DNA of 64,000 bases from Lithospermum erythrorhizon (GCA_019722365.1 JADFUC010000500.1:1-64000); one strand, 5' to 3'. Positions 22,681-35,060 are shown, counted from the stretch's first letter. Notes: a model not told the origin generated them from the sequence alone. Program-made: numbers and translations.

Positions 22681-25591
22681 TCAAGATACAGAATGCAGGG
22701 TCGGTTCTATGCTTGATGAAGAATATTGCTTACTGTCACTAGCTACACCGTCACAAGCGTGCAACATAATGCAAATGTCATTCTTCTCCAGGAATTGCTC
22801 GGCATTTGCGAGAATCAAAGGTGCATATTCAAATACCAGATTCTTGCACTGTCAACACAATTTAGAAAGTTACAGTTAATCAAATAGCAAAAATACAAAA
22901 TGAAAATCTCAACAAGTTTGCATGTGGTTCAACATGTCCAATAAAAGGAACTATATATTACTCCTACTTAGAGGCAAATCAAGAAGTAGGGACCCCACAA
23001 TTGTACTAGGCAGGCATGAAAGAACTAACAAGTATTGTATATTCTTTGTGTACTCCTAAAGCACATTCCCATGATAATTCAATCAACCATTTGACTTTAA
23101 AAGTATTACAAACTTATGATTGTTAATTTGTAGTCACCTTTTTGGCGTAATTTTCTGTAGCATCACAGGCCTTCAAGAGAATCTCGAGTATTTCCAACTG
23201 AGAGAAAACATGAACCAATTAAAACTAACAAGGCAACAAAAGGTGTGTATGATTTGTATTCTGAATTACTCCCTTTCAGTTTCACAAAGATTGTCGCTTT
23301 TGACTTTTTGATAGTTGTACTTTTTAAACTTTGACCGTAGATATTTTTGTTTGTATTGTATAATACTTGATCAAAACTATATTAATGAAAAAACCACATT
23401 TGAATATTTAAATTTGATATATTTTTTATCAATATTATACAACATAAATATAATCGAAAGTTTTAAAAGCTCTGTTATCAGAGTCGAAGTGAACAGCTGG
23501 AGCGAAGGTATAATAACCAACATACATAAATATTTCAGTTATTCTAACATGATTCAATAACCCAAGAATTTTAGCAGATACAACGCGTAAGAGGAAACAA
23601 TAAGAAAAAAGAGACTCTAGAAATCTGAAAGAGAAGTTGGATTGTAGATTTTCTAACTTCTAGTAGTCTTTAAAGTATGAAGTATGAACTTTATTATTGG
23701 AAAAGCCAGAATATATCATTTATCACTATTGATTAAATCAGTAGATTAATAAAATAATAAATCCATAAAGGACTTTCAGATTTGGGAAGGGAACTTAATC
23801 AGCGATAGAGCCAGCACAAAATCATATTCAAAGACCAACCACATTACATATTACACACTGGCTTATGACTTATTCCACAGATATATAATTCCAAGATGCC
23901 AAAACTTCCTTTAGTATTCAATTATAGTGCATTCAACAAAGCGGAAATGTAGCACTTAAGAAGCTGGAGATTTGGATATTCTTGCGCGGTGTTTAAAATT
24001 TCGAACAAAGACGAAATGACATAGGCAAGTACCTGTGTCTCTGGGTCTTTCAATTTCACTACGGCCTCATTGACTGCTTGATGGCACAAGTCACAGCTTT
24101 CTTTAGAAAGACGTTCTGACAAGCTAACGACTAGCTCACAAAGGTTGACCTTTTGACAAAAATCACTAGGCTGTACCAACGAAATCTCTATGAAGAAGAG
24201 AGGCGCATAATAATCCACCAAAGCAATGCACTGCAAGAACAGAAGATGCAGAGTAAAGTAACACTCAGAAGCGCCAATAGTATTGGACTCAGTAGCTGGA
24301 ATTTGAAAATTCTAGTTTCGTTCTTCCTATATCCTAAATTCCTAATTTTAATTCTTACATTCAACTTTAATCATTAACCCATTTAACCATATCATGTGAA
24401 ATGAGTCAAAAAATCGCATTACTAGAATGTCTATGCATCAACGACATGAAGAAGTCTTAGGGCAACCAATTTAGTAAACAAAACTCTTCATTGGGCAAGA
24501 TTATGGACGAGTCTTTCCTTTTCTCCCAGTTGTTTCTCCCTTTCAACATAGAGATCAAATGTATGATAATCCTGAACTCACATCAATAAATGCACAAAAA
24601 ATTTAGATGGAATATTAGAGACAGGAAGAAAGTCTATATTCAAACCTCCTGTTCGAAAGAGCGCAACTTAAAGCATGACTGGTGAAGCATCTCAATTATC
24701 TCTGTTTGGGTTTTATTGTTTGAAAGGTACTTCATTGCATCACTAGCAAACTCTTCGCACAAGGTGCAAACTTCATTCCTTCCAACTTCTGCCACTTGAA
24801 CATCTTTTCCAGCCTGGTTGTTCTTTGGTTGAAAAACTGGAAGGGAAAAGGCAATTTTATTACTCTATTATTTGGTCTATATCACTGTAAAATCGATAGA
24901 AAATTTCAGTTCAATCAATTATGGAAATTAGAACAACCTATTTTTTAAATGGCTCCTCTATTCAAATTAAGTAAGTGGGAAGAAATCAAATTTGTCAGGT
25001 GTTTGTAGGCATGTACAAAATGAAACAGTGAATACTATTAGAAGGTAGTCTGCTGTTTACATCATCACAAATTCTTTAAAAGGAAAATTCTAAATCAACC
25101 ACAATGGCATAAGTCATCATCCTGTCTAAAGTTGGTTAATAGTAATGCACAATCACATATTAATTTACATTCATAAATCAACCACAATGGCATAAGTCAA
25201 CTGTAGCTAGATTTATAAAAATTGATAGCAGTGTTATGTCTGCCAATCTTTGCAATAAATAACAATGTTTCTTTTGGCCAAGATGAAGGCAGCATGGAAA
25301 TTATGGCCTAAAGAATTCCAAATGAACAATAACTTCACAGTTCACAGGTATAAAGCACAGAGAATTATGACAACAAGCATTGCTGCAGATATCGAGAATG
25401 TATAGTGCGGCAGTAATTCTTGGTATTAAATAAAACATAGTAGTCATTAATGAAAAATGATATTAATAGATATCACTTTAACAGATACCTGAAATAATGT
25501 CAAAATTGTTATAGGTGTTCACCATCTCCCTGGCATCACAGTAGCAACTAAGGCCGAGTACACAGAGGAATATAAGCACCTTCCCATCCAT
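22681..25591 (-). CDS. Prosaposin-like protein with two saposin B domains, 5 exons
   Basis: Minus-strand exons are 25591-25489, 24836-24646, 24230-24033, 23197-23138 and 22848-22681. They join in frame to 239 residues, stop at 22681. Residues 1-22 or so (MDGKVLIFLCVLGLSCYCDA) form a secretory signal peptide. Saposin B domain 1 has six cysteines at 58, 61, 89, 99, 123 and 129 (CTLC...SC...C...DFCQKVNLC). Domain 2 has six at 144, 147, 175, 185, 210 and 216 (CDLC...KAC...CKNLVFEY...ICIMLHAC). Saposin B folds are lipid-binding helical bundles held by three disulfides; plant members are thought to act in the vacuole or secretory pathway, with substrate unknown. Introns fall just before the fourth cysteine in both domains. 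A 5' UTR intron is likely. It is followed on the same strand upstream by the WEB gene. Arabidopsis At3g51730-type proteins are the closest I recall. Confidence 0.9.
23269..23508. mobile_element. Stowaway-like MITE in a saposin-gene intron
   Basis: It begins CTCCCTTTCAGTTTCAC after TA and ends GCTGGAGCGAAGG before TA, 240 bases. The interior has TGACTTTTTGATAGTTG and AACTTTGACCG, typical mariner MITE wording. The right terminus is decayed. It lies in the intron between exons 3 and 4. Confidence 0.6.
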
Positions 25592-27185
25592 GCTGCACAA
25601 AGGGAACATATGTTAAACAAACAAAGAAGTTTAATTTCAAGTAAACCAAATTTATCTTATGAACAAATAGTGGCTAACAAGTCAATGGTGTACCATTAAG
25701 TATTTTTTCAAATAAGCATAAATAGTTAGCCAACGAACTTCCTATCTGATGTCACCAAAAAACATCATCATATGATATGCACAATTCAAAGAATCTCTAG
25801 CAAGAAATAATCCTTGACAAGAAGAAATTTGTATATGAACTTATATGCAGAATTGCAGATGGAAGCTAACATAAACTATAGCAGAAGACAAATCAAAGCA
25901 AATTAAATCTTTTAGTACATACATAATATCAAGCAGGGAACTGGATACGGTAACAATTATCTACCCAAATAAAAGCCAAAACAATTATTATCCAAATTTT
26001 ATTGAGTTTTCCTTCATTTCCAAATTTATACATGTCCATCTAGCAACAATTGCATCCAGACATGATTATAGAGCTGCTGATAGAATCCAAGTTCTTGAGT
26101 TTCTATCCTAAATAGTAAATACATGTCCATCTAGCAGATTCCACAATTTATTCGATCATGGATCCTAACTCTTGTTTTGCTCATTCTTCAAAACAAAAGG
26201 AAGTTAGATTATAGATGACGCGAGATAGTCTCAAACTCAAACAAGTAAAAAGTCAACCGCAAAACCGTGCAACAGAACGTCTTCTTAGTAGATTAATTAG
26301 ATTGTTCATTAACTTCAACAATCAACATACAGCCTCAGTAAGCGCATCTTTAACCGTTTATCTTTAAAAGGGTCAACTTCAAATCTCTTTAAACTTCTGA
26401 ATTTTTAATCACTACAAACACTAAAAGACAATTGAGGGAGTGAAATTCAAATTAACTTTTTCTTTACCCCAATCTCTTGGAAGAAGAGAACTCAAAGCTT
26501 TCAAATTCTACCATTAGAACAATTCGACTAATTACCAATCATAGACCAAGTGCTCATTAATCACATGGCTATGAAAAACAAACGAGGTACAGTCTTTCAA
26601 GTTACAATATTATACTCCCTCCATCCCAGATTGTCGAGTTTAACTTTTCATGGTCAAAATAAAAAACTTTGATTTGGATCATAATTATCAAGTTAATAGT
26701 AATATATTTTTTCCAAACAAATATATACCACATTAAAAGTTATTTGAGTTCAAAATTGAAAAGCTTGTCATTTCCATTAAATCGAAATGTATCTTTTAGG
26801 AACGGAATGGAGGGAGTACAAGAAAATAAACCAAACAAATTGGATCAAATAAAGTCAACGCTTACTATCAATACACAAACCAATATTATGCATGAGTTAG
26901 CAAAGTCAAGAATAGTTCAGATTAACATCAAGAATGAAACTTTATACTCTTCTATCATCATCAACAACAACTTATGTCATTATTATCATAATTATCATTT
27001 GTTGTATTAAGTCATGTAACAAGATGGTTCTATAAAACAATATAAAATCTGGAATTCAGCTAAAATATAGTATAAAAAAAAGATGGGTTGGTTTATTACC
27101 TTAATTCTTGAAAAGTTGTTGGTTTTTGGAGGAGATATAGAGATGAAGGGGTGGGTGAAAATATTTGTCTTAAGCAAATGAATGG
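25592..27185 (-). other. Probable 5' UTR exon and leader intron of the saposin gene
   Basis: One base before the ATG is a good acceptor (TTTGTGCAG on the minus strand, 25593-25601). Upstream, CT-rich leader-like sequence at about 27185-27100 ends in AAG followed by GTAATAAAC, a good donor at 27099-27098. Together they predict a roughly 1.5 kb intron in the 5' UTR, common in plant genes. A TATA-like TTAATATACG lies at 27210-27201 on the minus strand. Sequence inspection only; no transcript support. Confidence 0.5.
26615..26816. mobile_element. Stowaway MITE, intact ends
   Basis: The ends are CTCCCTCCATCCCAGATTG and the near-complement GAACGGAATGGAGGGAG, flanked on both sides by TA, 202 bases. 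It has no coding capacity. It lies within the predicted leader intron of the saposin gene. Stowaway MITEs are moved by Tc1/mariner transposases. Confidence 0.88.
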
Positions 27186-27400
27186 TTTTTGGAGAGGAGA
27201 CGTATATTAAAAAACCAGTTAGTTATGTGGAGTTTGGTACAAATAAGACCACAATTAACTACTTTATGAAAACACCCAAAAAAAATAGTACAAAACTTTG
27301 TCGCATTTTAAATTATAATAGTTGATTTTTTTTTTAATTTTAAATTCAAATAACTTTTAGTGTGTCAATATGTTATATTATCAACATAATTTACTACTAA

Positions 27401-27528
27401 CTCCATCTGTAAAAAATTGTTGCATTTATCTTTTTCATGGTTAAGGATTAATAAACTTTACGAGTATCAAGTTTGTTAATTTTTTACCATGAAAAGTTAA
27501 ATTTGATAATATTTTAGGTATAGAGGGA
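27401..27528. mobile_element. Short Stowaway-like MITE remnant
   Basis: The ends are CTCCATCTGTAAAAAATTG and TTTTAGGTATAGAGGGAG, followed by TA. The interior has TTTTTCATGGTTAAGG and TTTTTTACCATGAAAAGTTAA as further inverted words. At about 128 bases it is shorter than its neighbours. Confidence 0.65.
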
Positions 27529-27539
27529 GTAATATAGTT

Positions 27540-28735
27540 AAGACATTGGAATGTTATATTATGGTTTTTGGGGAAGTTCCAACTTACATTTCAATCATGG
27601 GATTGGATCCATGAATTTTTAGTTTATGCGAATATGCCTGTAAATGAGCACAAGGAGAGTGAAGAATGGATGAAGTTCAACTTGAAAACTCAATACATTT
27701 TAGTGTTAATCGAGTTTACTGTTGTTTTAAGCTAAATCGGTTTCGAATCGAATCCTAGATCGATTCAATGTTTATATTATAGATATGTTATTTAACATTT
27801 CTAAAACTATTCATCCATTAACTACCGTAGTAAGACGAGTTTAAAACAAAATCCATTAAAATTAATGTGATTAATATTATGTAATTCTAAACCAAGTTTA
27901 TTAGATCATTTAATTTTCTCTTTATATAGTACGAGTACTTAAGTAGTAAAATACATCAGAATCATCATATCAAGTCTAGTGTTTTAATTATTTACCGAGT
28001 CATGGTTGAATTTTTTCATGGTCATATTAAGTCAAATTCATTTTCAAGATTTCACATTGAATGGAATCCAATATATATGAAGGATCGAGTTGAACCAAAA
28101 AGGTAAATTAATGAATAACCACTTAACCACCATGTGAAAAATGGATATTGTCCCCCACACACATAAACTACCCTTTGATTTCTACTTACCTTATTTAGTC
28201 TGCTGGTGGTAGGTGGTCTTATATTTTGTAATACCAATTACTGTGACAACTAAAAAATAAATAAATCAATGACAACTACTACTACAAGGATCAAACAATA
28301 ATGAAGAAATCTAATATCTAATGTAAATAAAGTTCCACCAATTCAACCATTTGCAGTTGCTTCAAGGACATAGACGTTTTTAGATAGCAAACCAAGTGCA
28401 TTGTCATTACATAAGAATATATTCCTACTAGAATACAATATTAAGTTAAGCATGATATGTTTCAGAAATTATATTCCAGACCAACACATATGAAGTTTTG
28501 CAAGCACAACTAACGACTTGATATTCAATAAAGGCATGTCAGGTAGATGTTGAGCGGTGATCCGAGATGGACATACACAGGCGAGACCTTGAGCTTGCAC
28601 TTCGTGTCTTCTTCTTCTTGCTTTGTTTTGTTTGCAGAAATGAGATCTTACCAAAGCCATAGTTCTTTCTTTTAGCTGGAAGTTGCCGAGGATTGTTTTC
28701 CTTGTCTCGACATCAAATTATCTCACAACCAATTT
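27540..28735. other. Intergenic region between saposin and WEB genes
   Basis: No recognisable gene or element. Part adjoining 28735 (about 28450-28735) should be the WEB 3' UTR. AT-rich elsewhere. Confidence 0.4.
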
Positions 28736-30935
28736 TCAGCATTTGTCCCCAGAAACCTTTCTTTTCCCTGTGCTTTTACGGGCCAGGACCCCGTTCTCAT
28801 ATTCCTCTGTTAGAAGCAGTTTCCTGCTAAGAATTTGCCCAATTGATAAAGTGGCCTTCAAGGCTGGTTTTGAGTCATCATGGGCAGGCGCGAGATCTAT
28901 ACCATTTACATCAAGTAGAGCGGGATCTCGGGTATGATGACGGGCACCAGAGTTCTTGAACTTTGGAGTATCACGGGAAGTGCATTTCTTCTGGCTCCGC
29001 TCTGATCTCCATTTTCGTAAAGCTTCCTCCACAATGAGTTTACTAGAGTTTGCAACCTCCACTAGATCAAGGGCATCTTCCAATGCCTTCTTTCTAGTCT
29101 GGACTTCTTCTGTAGCTTCATCAACCTTCTTTAAGATGTGTACTTTTGACTCATTAGCTTCATCAACTAGAAGCATAGCCTCAGCTACTCGGGCCCTAGA
29201 AGCTTCCTCTGCTTCTCGAGCTTTGGACACAAAAGATGTGAATTCTTCAAAGGTGAGAGTCACACCTTCAGAAGTTTGTTGAGTAGAAGGGTGCTCACTG
29301 GTCGATAACCATTTCAGCTCAGCAAGAGCTATAGCTTCACCGGCTTGAGCTGCTTCCTTCACTTTTGTAGCTGCAATGAACCTCATCTCGGAAGTATTAA
29401 GCATTGCCTTTGTATGTTCAATCTCTGAAATTGCTTTGAAAATTTCTGACCTTGCAGCTTCTCCCATTTTCTTGAATTGTTCGGTCTCAGAACTCAATAT
29501 TCGCAGTTCATTTGCTACAGCTGCAGGATCATAACAACTGAGTTGACCATCAGCATTACTTGGCACCTGCAGTTTCTGACTTATTTCGAGTACCTCTTCA
29601 TCAAGGGATGAAATCTCAGAGACATTTGATGATAACCTCTGGCGAGTCATTTCCATTGAGAGCCTCTCTTTCTCTATTTTTCCCTTATACAATGCAACAG
29701 TAGCCCGTATATCAACAAGGCCATCTGTAGTTCTTGTTAAGTTTAACTTGGCCCATTTCAGTTCCTTCAGAATGAAATCTGGTGCTGACGAGTGACACTG
29801 ATCGTGATCATGTACCATCTCCTGGCGTGTCTCCTCTTTCATTAATTCAACATTCGGATAGTGTTCCTCCGGTGCAGCAAATTCCATGTTGAGATGGACT
29901 TCGTCTCCAATTTTTCCTGTGTTGTTGTCATCTGATAATTCACCATTCACCTTAAATTTCAGTTGTTCAACAATAAGCTTAGTATTTTCTAGTTCTTTCA
30001 GAACATCTAGTGTTTCACTTTCTTTGACAATCAATTCTTTCTGCAACTGTGCAACTTCTTCCTCTAACTTCGAAATGTCAAACCCCTCATCACCATCCTG
30101 CCATTCAAACACAAACCACTCTAATTAAATTGTGAAAACTTAGAACAAATACAAGAGAATTGAAACCTCTCCAACCCAACTCTACTTTTAGATAGTAAAT
30201 TTAACCATTAATTTAACAACCCAAAGGAGTCATTTTTGTGATTAATTTCAGTGTTAAGTTAAAGAGATAATATAGCATACTATACAACCAGTTATACTAA
30301 CATTATCTTTAATCATTAGTTAATAGTCAGAACAACATTAATAAAACAACACTTCTTAATCATTCACCACAATTCCACAAAAGACAGTTATTGTCTAAAT
30401 CCACAACAACATCAACCCCTTCTTACATTCATCTTGCAGGAATCATAAAAGTTATATAAGTACTCCCTCCCTCTCAAACACATTGTCTAGTTTTAAATTT
30501 TGATGGTCTGACTTTTTAAAAGTTGAACTCAAACATATTTGTAAATATTGTATCTTATGTGGTGAAAAATATCGAAAGATAGTATTTTCAACCTGCTATA
30601 GTATTAACACTATAATACGAACATACTAGTTTCGATTCAAATCAAAGTTGTGTCAATAAGTCTACCAAGTTTGCTAAATTTGACCCATGAAAATCAAAAT
30701 ATACAATTTTTTGGGATGTGGGGTAGTAGATAGAGTAAGAAAAAGGGACCTCAAGAACATTATCAGAAGAGTGCTGTTTGTTTGAAGTTGGTCTCCAGAA
30801 ACCAATACCACCAAACCTAGTAACAGCCTCCTTAACAGACTCAAATGGTGCAGAAGTATCAATCTCCCCCCTCACATTCTCATTCTTCATTTCTTTGCAT
30901 GGAACATAACCAACCTTCGTATTTTCAGTTGACAT
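28736..30935 (-). CDS. WEB family protein (weak chloroplast movement under blue light), 2 exons
   Basis: Minus-strand exons are 30935-30750 (62 codons) and 30097-28736 (453 residues plus stop), joined in phase 0 to give 515 residues. Exon 1 carries the family start GEIDTSAPFESVKEAVTRFGG. Exon 2 is a long coiled coil (ISKLEEEVAQLQKELIVKES onward) with KELKWAKLNLTRTTDGL, ATVALYKGKIEKER, a central KKMGEAARSEIFKAISEIEH, TLTFEEFTSFVSKAREAEE and the C-terminal LSIGQILSRKLLL motif. WEB1 and PMI2, the founding members, control the speed of chloroplast photorelocation and actin dynamics in the cytosol; the role of this divergent branch is not known. Arabidopsis At3g51720 and At2g38370 are the nearest relatives I recall. 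The start is the Met directly before STENTK; an in-frame Met 24 codons upstream exists but lacks family similarity. The intron holds a MITE. Confidence 0.9.
30463..30726. mobile_element. Stowaway-like MITE in the WEB intron
   Basis: It begins CTCCCTCCCTCTCAAACAC after TA and ends TTTTGGGATGTGGGGTAG before TA, 264 bases. The interior has GATGGTCTGACTTTTT and AAATTTGACCCATGAAAATC as internal inverted words. Its end lies 22 bases from the intron's splice donor at 30749. Confidence 0.8.
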
Positions 30936-31007
30936 TGATTGAACAATAATGCTCAAACAGTAAGCAGAAAATGGCAAGGACTGAATTTGGGAAGAAAATG
31001 TGACCAC

Positions 31008-31480
31008 AACAAGATGAGAATCTCAACGCAACAAATTTCTAAAGAATGGTTGAATTTGAGTAGGAAGAGACCACAAGTCCACAACCTATTGCACCTGAGT
31101 TGTTATACACACACCAAGCAATGTTTGTTTGAGGATGAAATATTATTTCTTTTTCCTATTTTGAAGTGTAATAGTTCTGAAATTATATCCGGGGACGAAT
31201 AGTCGTTTGATACTAAAAATACTGAATTTGTAATATTGTATATATTGGTTCCACTTTATTTGGGAATAGTTTATAAACAGTGAGTACGAATAATTCGATG
31301 TCATATTTCGTTAAGATCATACACATAGTAATTATAAGTAATTGATAGCATTTATATTTAGTTCTTTAAGATGCATCTGAAAATTTGATCAGTTAATAAA
31401 TTAATATATAAAACTAAACCATATATATCACACTTTTAAAATAATATAATATATGTAACATAATTATCACATAAAATATA
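31008..31480. other. WEB upstream region
   Basis: This should contain the WEB promoter and leader. No clear TATA box can be chosen among many AT-rich words. A small plus-strand open stretch (30939-31202) overlaps it and has no family similarity. Confidence 0.35.
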
Positions 31481-31702
31481 GGGCAAAAGCACACGTCATC
31501 ATCACATTGTGTTTGCGATTTGGGATACAGTTAAATTATTTCCGCGTTTCAGCGTCTTTGTTTAATCGTGACGTTTTACAAATCGTCGATATGGATTAAC
31601 CTCACGAATTCCGTTAAGTTGGATGGTTTGAACATGTGAAGCGGCCAGCGTCTCGAGAGGGGTATTTTAGTAATTTCAGTTAATAATTAGGGGTATTTTA
31701 TG
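31481..31702 (+). repeat. MULE left terminal inverted repeat
   Basis: It is the near-complement of about 36472-36698. Shared words include CACACGTCAT, AGTTGGATGGTTT, GTATTTTAGTAATTTC and TTAATAATTAGGGG. It has typical GGGGTATTTTAGTAATTTC wording of plant MULE ends. Confidence 0.8.
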
Positions 31703-32319
31703 GAGGGGGTATTTTTTGTAATTTCATAAAATCAAAATCTATTAAGCGACATAGACCACAACTATTTCTATCTTTAATTACACCAAATTGGTGATTGAGA
31801 TGGAGGTAATGGCCAGAATCATTTTCTCACCAGTGACAACAGTGCCGAAATATTAATAGCAGACCTCGAGGACGCGAGAATGCGGGCGTGTTTTAGTGTA
31901 CATCACTTGAAAGAGAATGCGTTTTTATTTGTAATTGTTTATATTTTTTTGTTTTCCAATCATAATGTAGGATATTTGGGTTGTTAAATTAGTCATGGTG
32001 GATGGAATTGGTTGATTCTGCTGTCATGCAGATACAAAAAGGTTAGGTGGAAGGATAAAATATCTTATTTGAAACAATTTGTGTAGTGTTGGATGAATTG
32101 AAGTTATTGAAGTCGAGAATATATGATTGTGACATTGAAGAGAATAAGAGCAGAAGGAGTGGCGAAGGAGGGTTGACTCTGAGGAATTTTGAAGAAATTA
32201 CTCAAAGGAATTTTTTTTGTTTATGATTTTGGTAGGCATTTTCATGGCCATAGGGGAGCTCAATTGATGAGAATAGATGGTTTCTTTACCTCTTGAATGA
32301 ATGGTAGTTGTTTTTTGTG

Positions 32320-32475
32320 TTAGCACCTTATATGAATGAATGAAAGTTGCCATTTACGCTTTTGTATTGTAGCACCTTATGAATGAATGGGTTTTGTAGC
32401 GCCTTATGAGAGCCAAAATATCTTATATGAATAATGAATGGCGGCCTATTTTTGTGTTGTAGCGCCTTATAGATA
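32320..32475. repeat. Short imperfect tandem repeats inside the MULE
   Basis: GTAGCGCCTTAT or GTAGCACCTTAT followed by (A)TGAATGAATG recurs three to four times at spacings of about 45-70 bases. Confidence 0.65.
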
Positions 32476-32954
32476 ACATTTGAACTAGAACAAGTAGCAA
32501 TAACATTTGCAAGCTGCATTAACAAGCGTTGTCTTAATTCCTTAATCTAGCGTTGCAAAAAAGCGTACCAAAAGCTTATTTGTCCCTGGAGACAAGATGC
32601 ATTTACATTCTCTGTTGCCTTAATGCATTTACCAAAATTATTGCCAAAAAAAGCTGTTACGCTAGCCTAAACATTCTTATTTCTTCCTTTCCGCCTTGAT
32701 CGTTTAAAACTTTTACAAGGTGTCTAGCTCCTTTTTGCTTTCGCGTTGGGAGGCTGCGCTGCGTCACGGAGACAAGACAACGTGATAATTTCCACCTCGT
32801 AAATCGTCATCTCTGGTTGATGTTACATTTGGTGTGCTTGAACAACAGTGATGCTGCTTTTACACTCTTTTTGGTCTTCGTTGGCTCTTCATGATGCTTT
32901 CGGCCTTCACTTTTCTTTTACGCTTTCTGCAGCCACGCCGCTTTGAAACGGTGA

Positions 32955-33255
32955 AACATATTAGATTTGGCGATTAATACAGTAGGCAGTAATATGTGCA
33001 ACATAGTAGGCAGTACCTTTTCTTTTACCTTGGCAGGTTCTCCTTTACTCTGACCACCTTTACCACGAAGCATTCTGACATATTAGATTTGGCAGTGTCT
33101 ACTAGGCATTAATATATTGCAACATATTGCCTTTTCTTTATCTTGGCGGGTTTCTTTCTTTGCCAGCCACGCCATACAAGCAGTTATATATTAGATTTGG
33201 CGATTAATACAGTAGGCATATTACTTTTCTTTTTGCAACTGCGGGTTCTCCTTTT
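32955..33255. repeat. Triplicated ~110-bp repeat inside the MULE
   Basis: CATATTAGATTTGGC followed by TACTAGGC or AGTAGGC, ATATTGCAACATA and CTTTTCTTT occurs near 32956, 33079 and 33187. The copies are imperfect. They lie downstream of the transposase remnant. Confidence 0.7.
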
Positions 33256-33389
33256 TTCTTAGTTGACAACTCCTAATGTTATTGCCTTCTTCTACTTGCA
33301 CACCGGCTTCTGATTGGGAGTGAACCACTTTGTCAAAACATCTTTCATGTCTCCTTTTGCCGCCTCAGTTATGTCCACTACTTCTTGTT

Positions 33390-35060
33390 TCAGTGCATGG
33401 CCATTTCTCTGGGGAGGTTCGCAGCCATTGCATTGTCACAGTTCCAGTGATTCATACCAGGCATAGGGTTAAGCACATGTGCATATGTTGCCATGACAGC
33501 CTTTTTCATGTAACGTACTACGCTTTGAAAATCTAGGATTGGCCTCTTAAGTGCATGAAAACAAGGTATGGCATGGGCTGCCGAGGTATTCACATTGCCG
33601 GTATCCACAAGCGCATGAACCGAGATCTTGATAAATGATCATACCATCCTTCACCTCAAATCCAAACTTCCCATTCCATATGTGGGTATAACCAACAGAT
33701 TCCTTTTCATTAGCATCTACGATCTTTTTTATTTTGGGACACAAACTCCACAGTTTAACATCAAGACTAGTATCTTCTATTTTTATCTATCCATTATCTT
33801 GACTGGTTCTTCTAACATAGTAATTAGTGGCTTATCTCTAGCACTCAAGATGAATGAATTGAAAGACTCACTATGATTGTTACAAAGCATGTCACTGTAT
33901 ACATTTAGTGGAAAGAATGCTTTACACCAATGTGATTTGTTACCTGCATTTGTGATTAACCAGTCATGTGCCTTCTCATTGACATCTTTCATCTTCTTCA
34001 AAGCCCTCTTAAATTCCTCCTTGTTTGTGGACCTTGCAACCTCCCAAAGCCTGTCCCTCAAATCTTGTCCATGGTTCACTTTCTTGAAGTTTGCATATAT
34101 ATGTTGCACACAATTTCTGTGTGCAGCATTAGGAAATAATTCATGACACATACGTAACCCTGCGCATGTGAAATCTGATTCATAAATGTTGGTGAAAGCT
34201 GCGTAATCAAACAACAATATCATACACCATACCTTACGTCTATCGAGAAATGAACATACTCCCTCTTTGCTTGTATGGCAACATCTTGCATAAGTCCTTG
34301 CAAAACCATTGCCATGTTGCGTGTATTCTCTTTTACTACCTCGCCCGTACTATGGGCCGATTAACCGGTATTATTATCAAGCGCCCACAGCAGTTAGAAT
34401 TTGTTGTTTATATAACCCCTTTGTGTGACAACCATCTAAACATATTACTTTTCTTGACATGAAACCCTTCTACTAAGGGCTCAAAACAGATATATATCCT
34501 CCTAAATATTCTTAACTGAATGGAGTTGGAGAATTTGAATCATGTCTACATGTATGTACTCCCGGATGTGCCTTAATCAGTTCATTGCAGTATGTATATG
34601 CCAAGTTATATTGCTGTTTATCATCACCATTTATCTTCTTGAATGCTTTCTCCCTTGTCTTTCTTGCACAACAACGGCTGATTTTGATATGAAATATCTA
34701 AATCATAACGTGAGCAGTTACCAACTTTATGTCCTGGTAAAGCCTAAAGAAACACCCTCGAGTGCTTTGGCAAGAGCTGCTATTCACTGCATAGCCTAAT
34801 CGGTGCATCAGGGACAACCACGATGTAGCACTTACTCTCTTAACCTTGTCGACTTTGCTAGCTTTTTTATCATACTTAATCAAATGGAGAAATAGCAAGG
34901 AATTTACATGCCTACGTAATATATATCCATCGTTTGTAGCGATCCGTAGGGGCTTGTGATGCGCCTTGAGAATACCATGACCTTTGCCTCTTTCATTTGG
35001 TGTTTTTGTTAGAGAATATAAGACCGGGGAAGAACTTAGGATTTTGAATGTCTTTTTCAT
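33390..35060 (-). pseudogene. MULE transposase (MuDR type), frameshifted
   Basis: Reading from high to low coordinates, about 34640-34545 shows YNLAYTYCNELIKAHPG, the domain just before the catalytic core. Near 34437-34414 is LDGCHTKG followed by ILTAVG, the first catalytic Asp motif (DG.H.KG). The open stretch 34223-33783 reads LFPNAAHRNCVQHIYANFKK, LRDRLWEVARSTNKEEF, AHDWL and CNNHSESFNSFILSARDKP, the conserved middle and end of the MULE core. 33744-33547 reads GKFGFEVKDG and CACGY...YLGSPCH, the SWIM zinc finger start. A frameshift near 33590 moves the finger's C.H into another frame (AHAIPCFHALKRP), followed by MKKAVMATYAHVLNPMPG. There are at least three frame breaks and stops after the first Asp motif, so it cannot be active. 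Confidence 0.88.

Noticed and set aside
28956..30128. Plus-strand open frames opposite the WEB exon
   Set aside because: They are Ser-rich mirror frames of the coiled-coil coding strand, without independent similarity.
32955..33255. CRISPR-like array
   Set aside because: Three imperfect ~110-base repeats in a eukaryotic transposon; spacing and conservation do not fit a CRISPR array.
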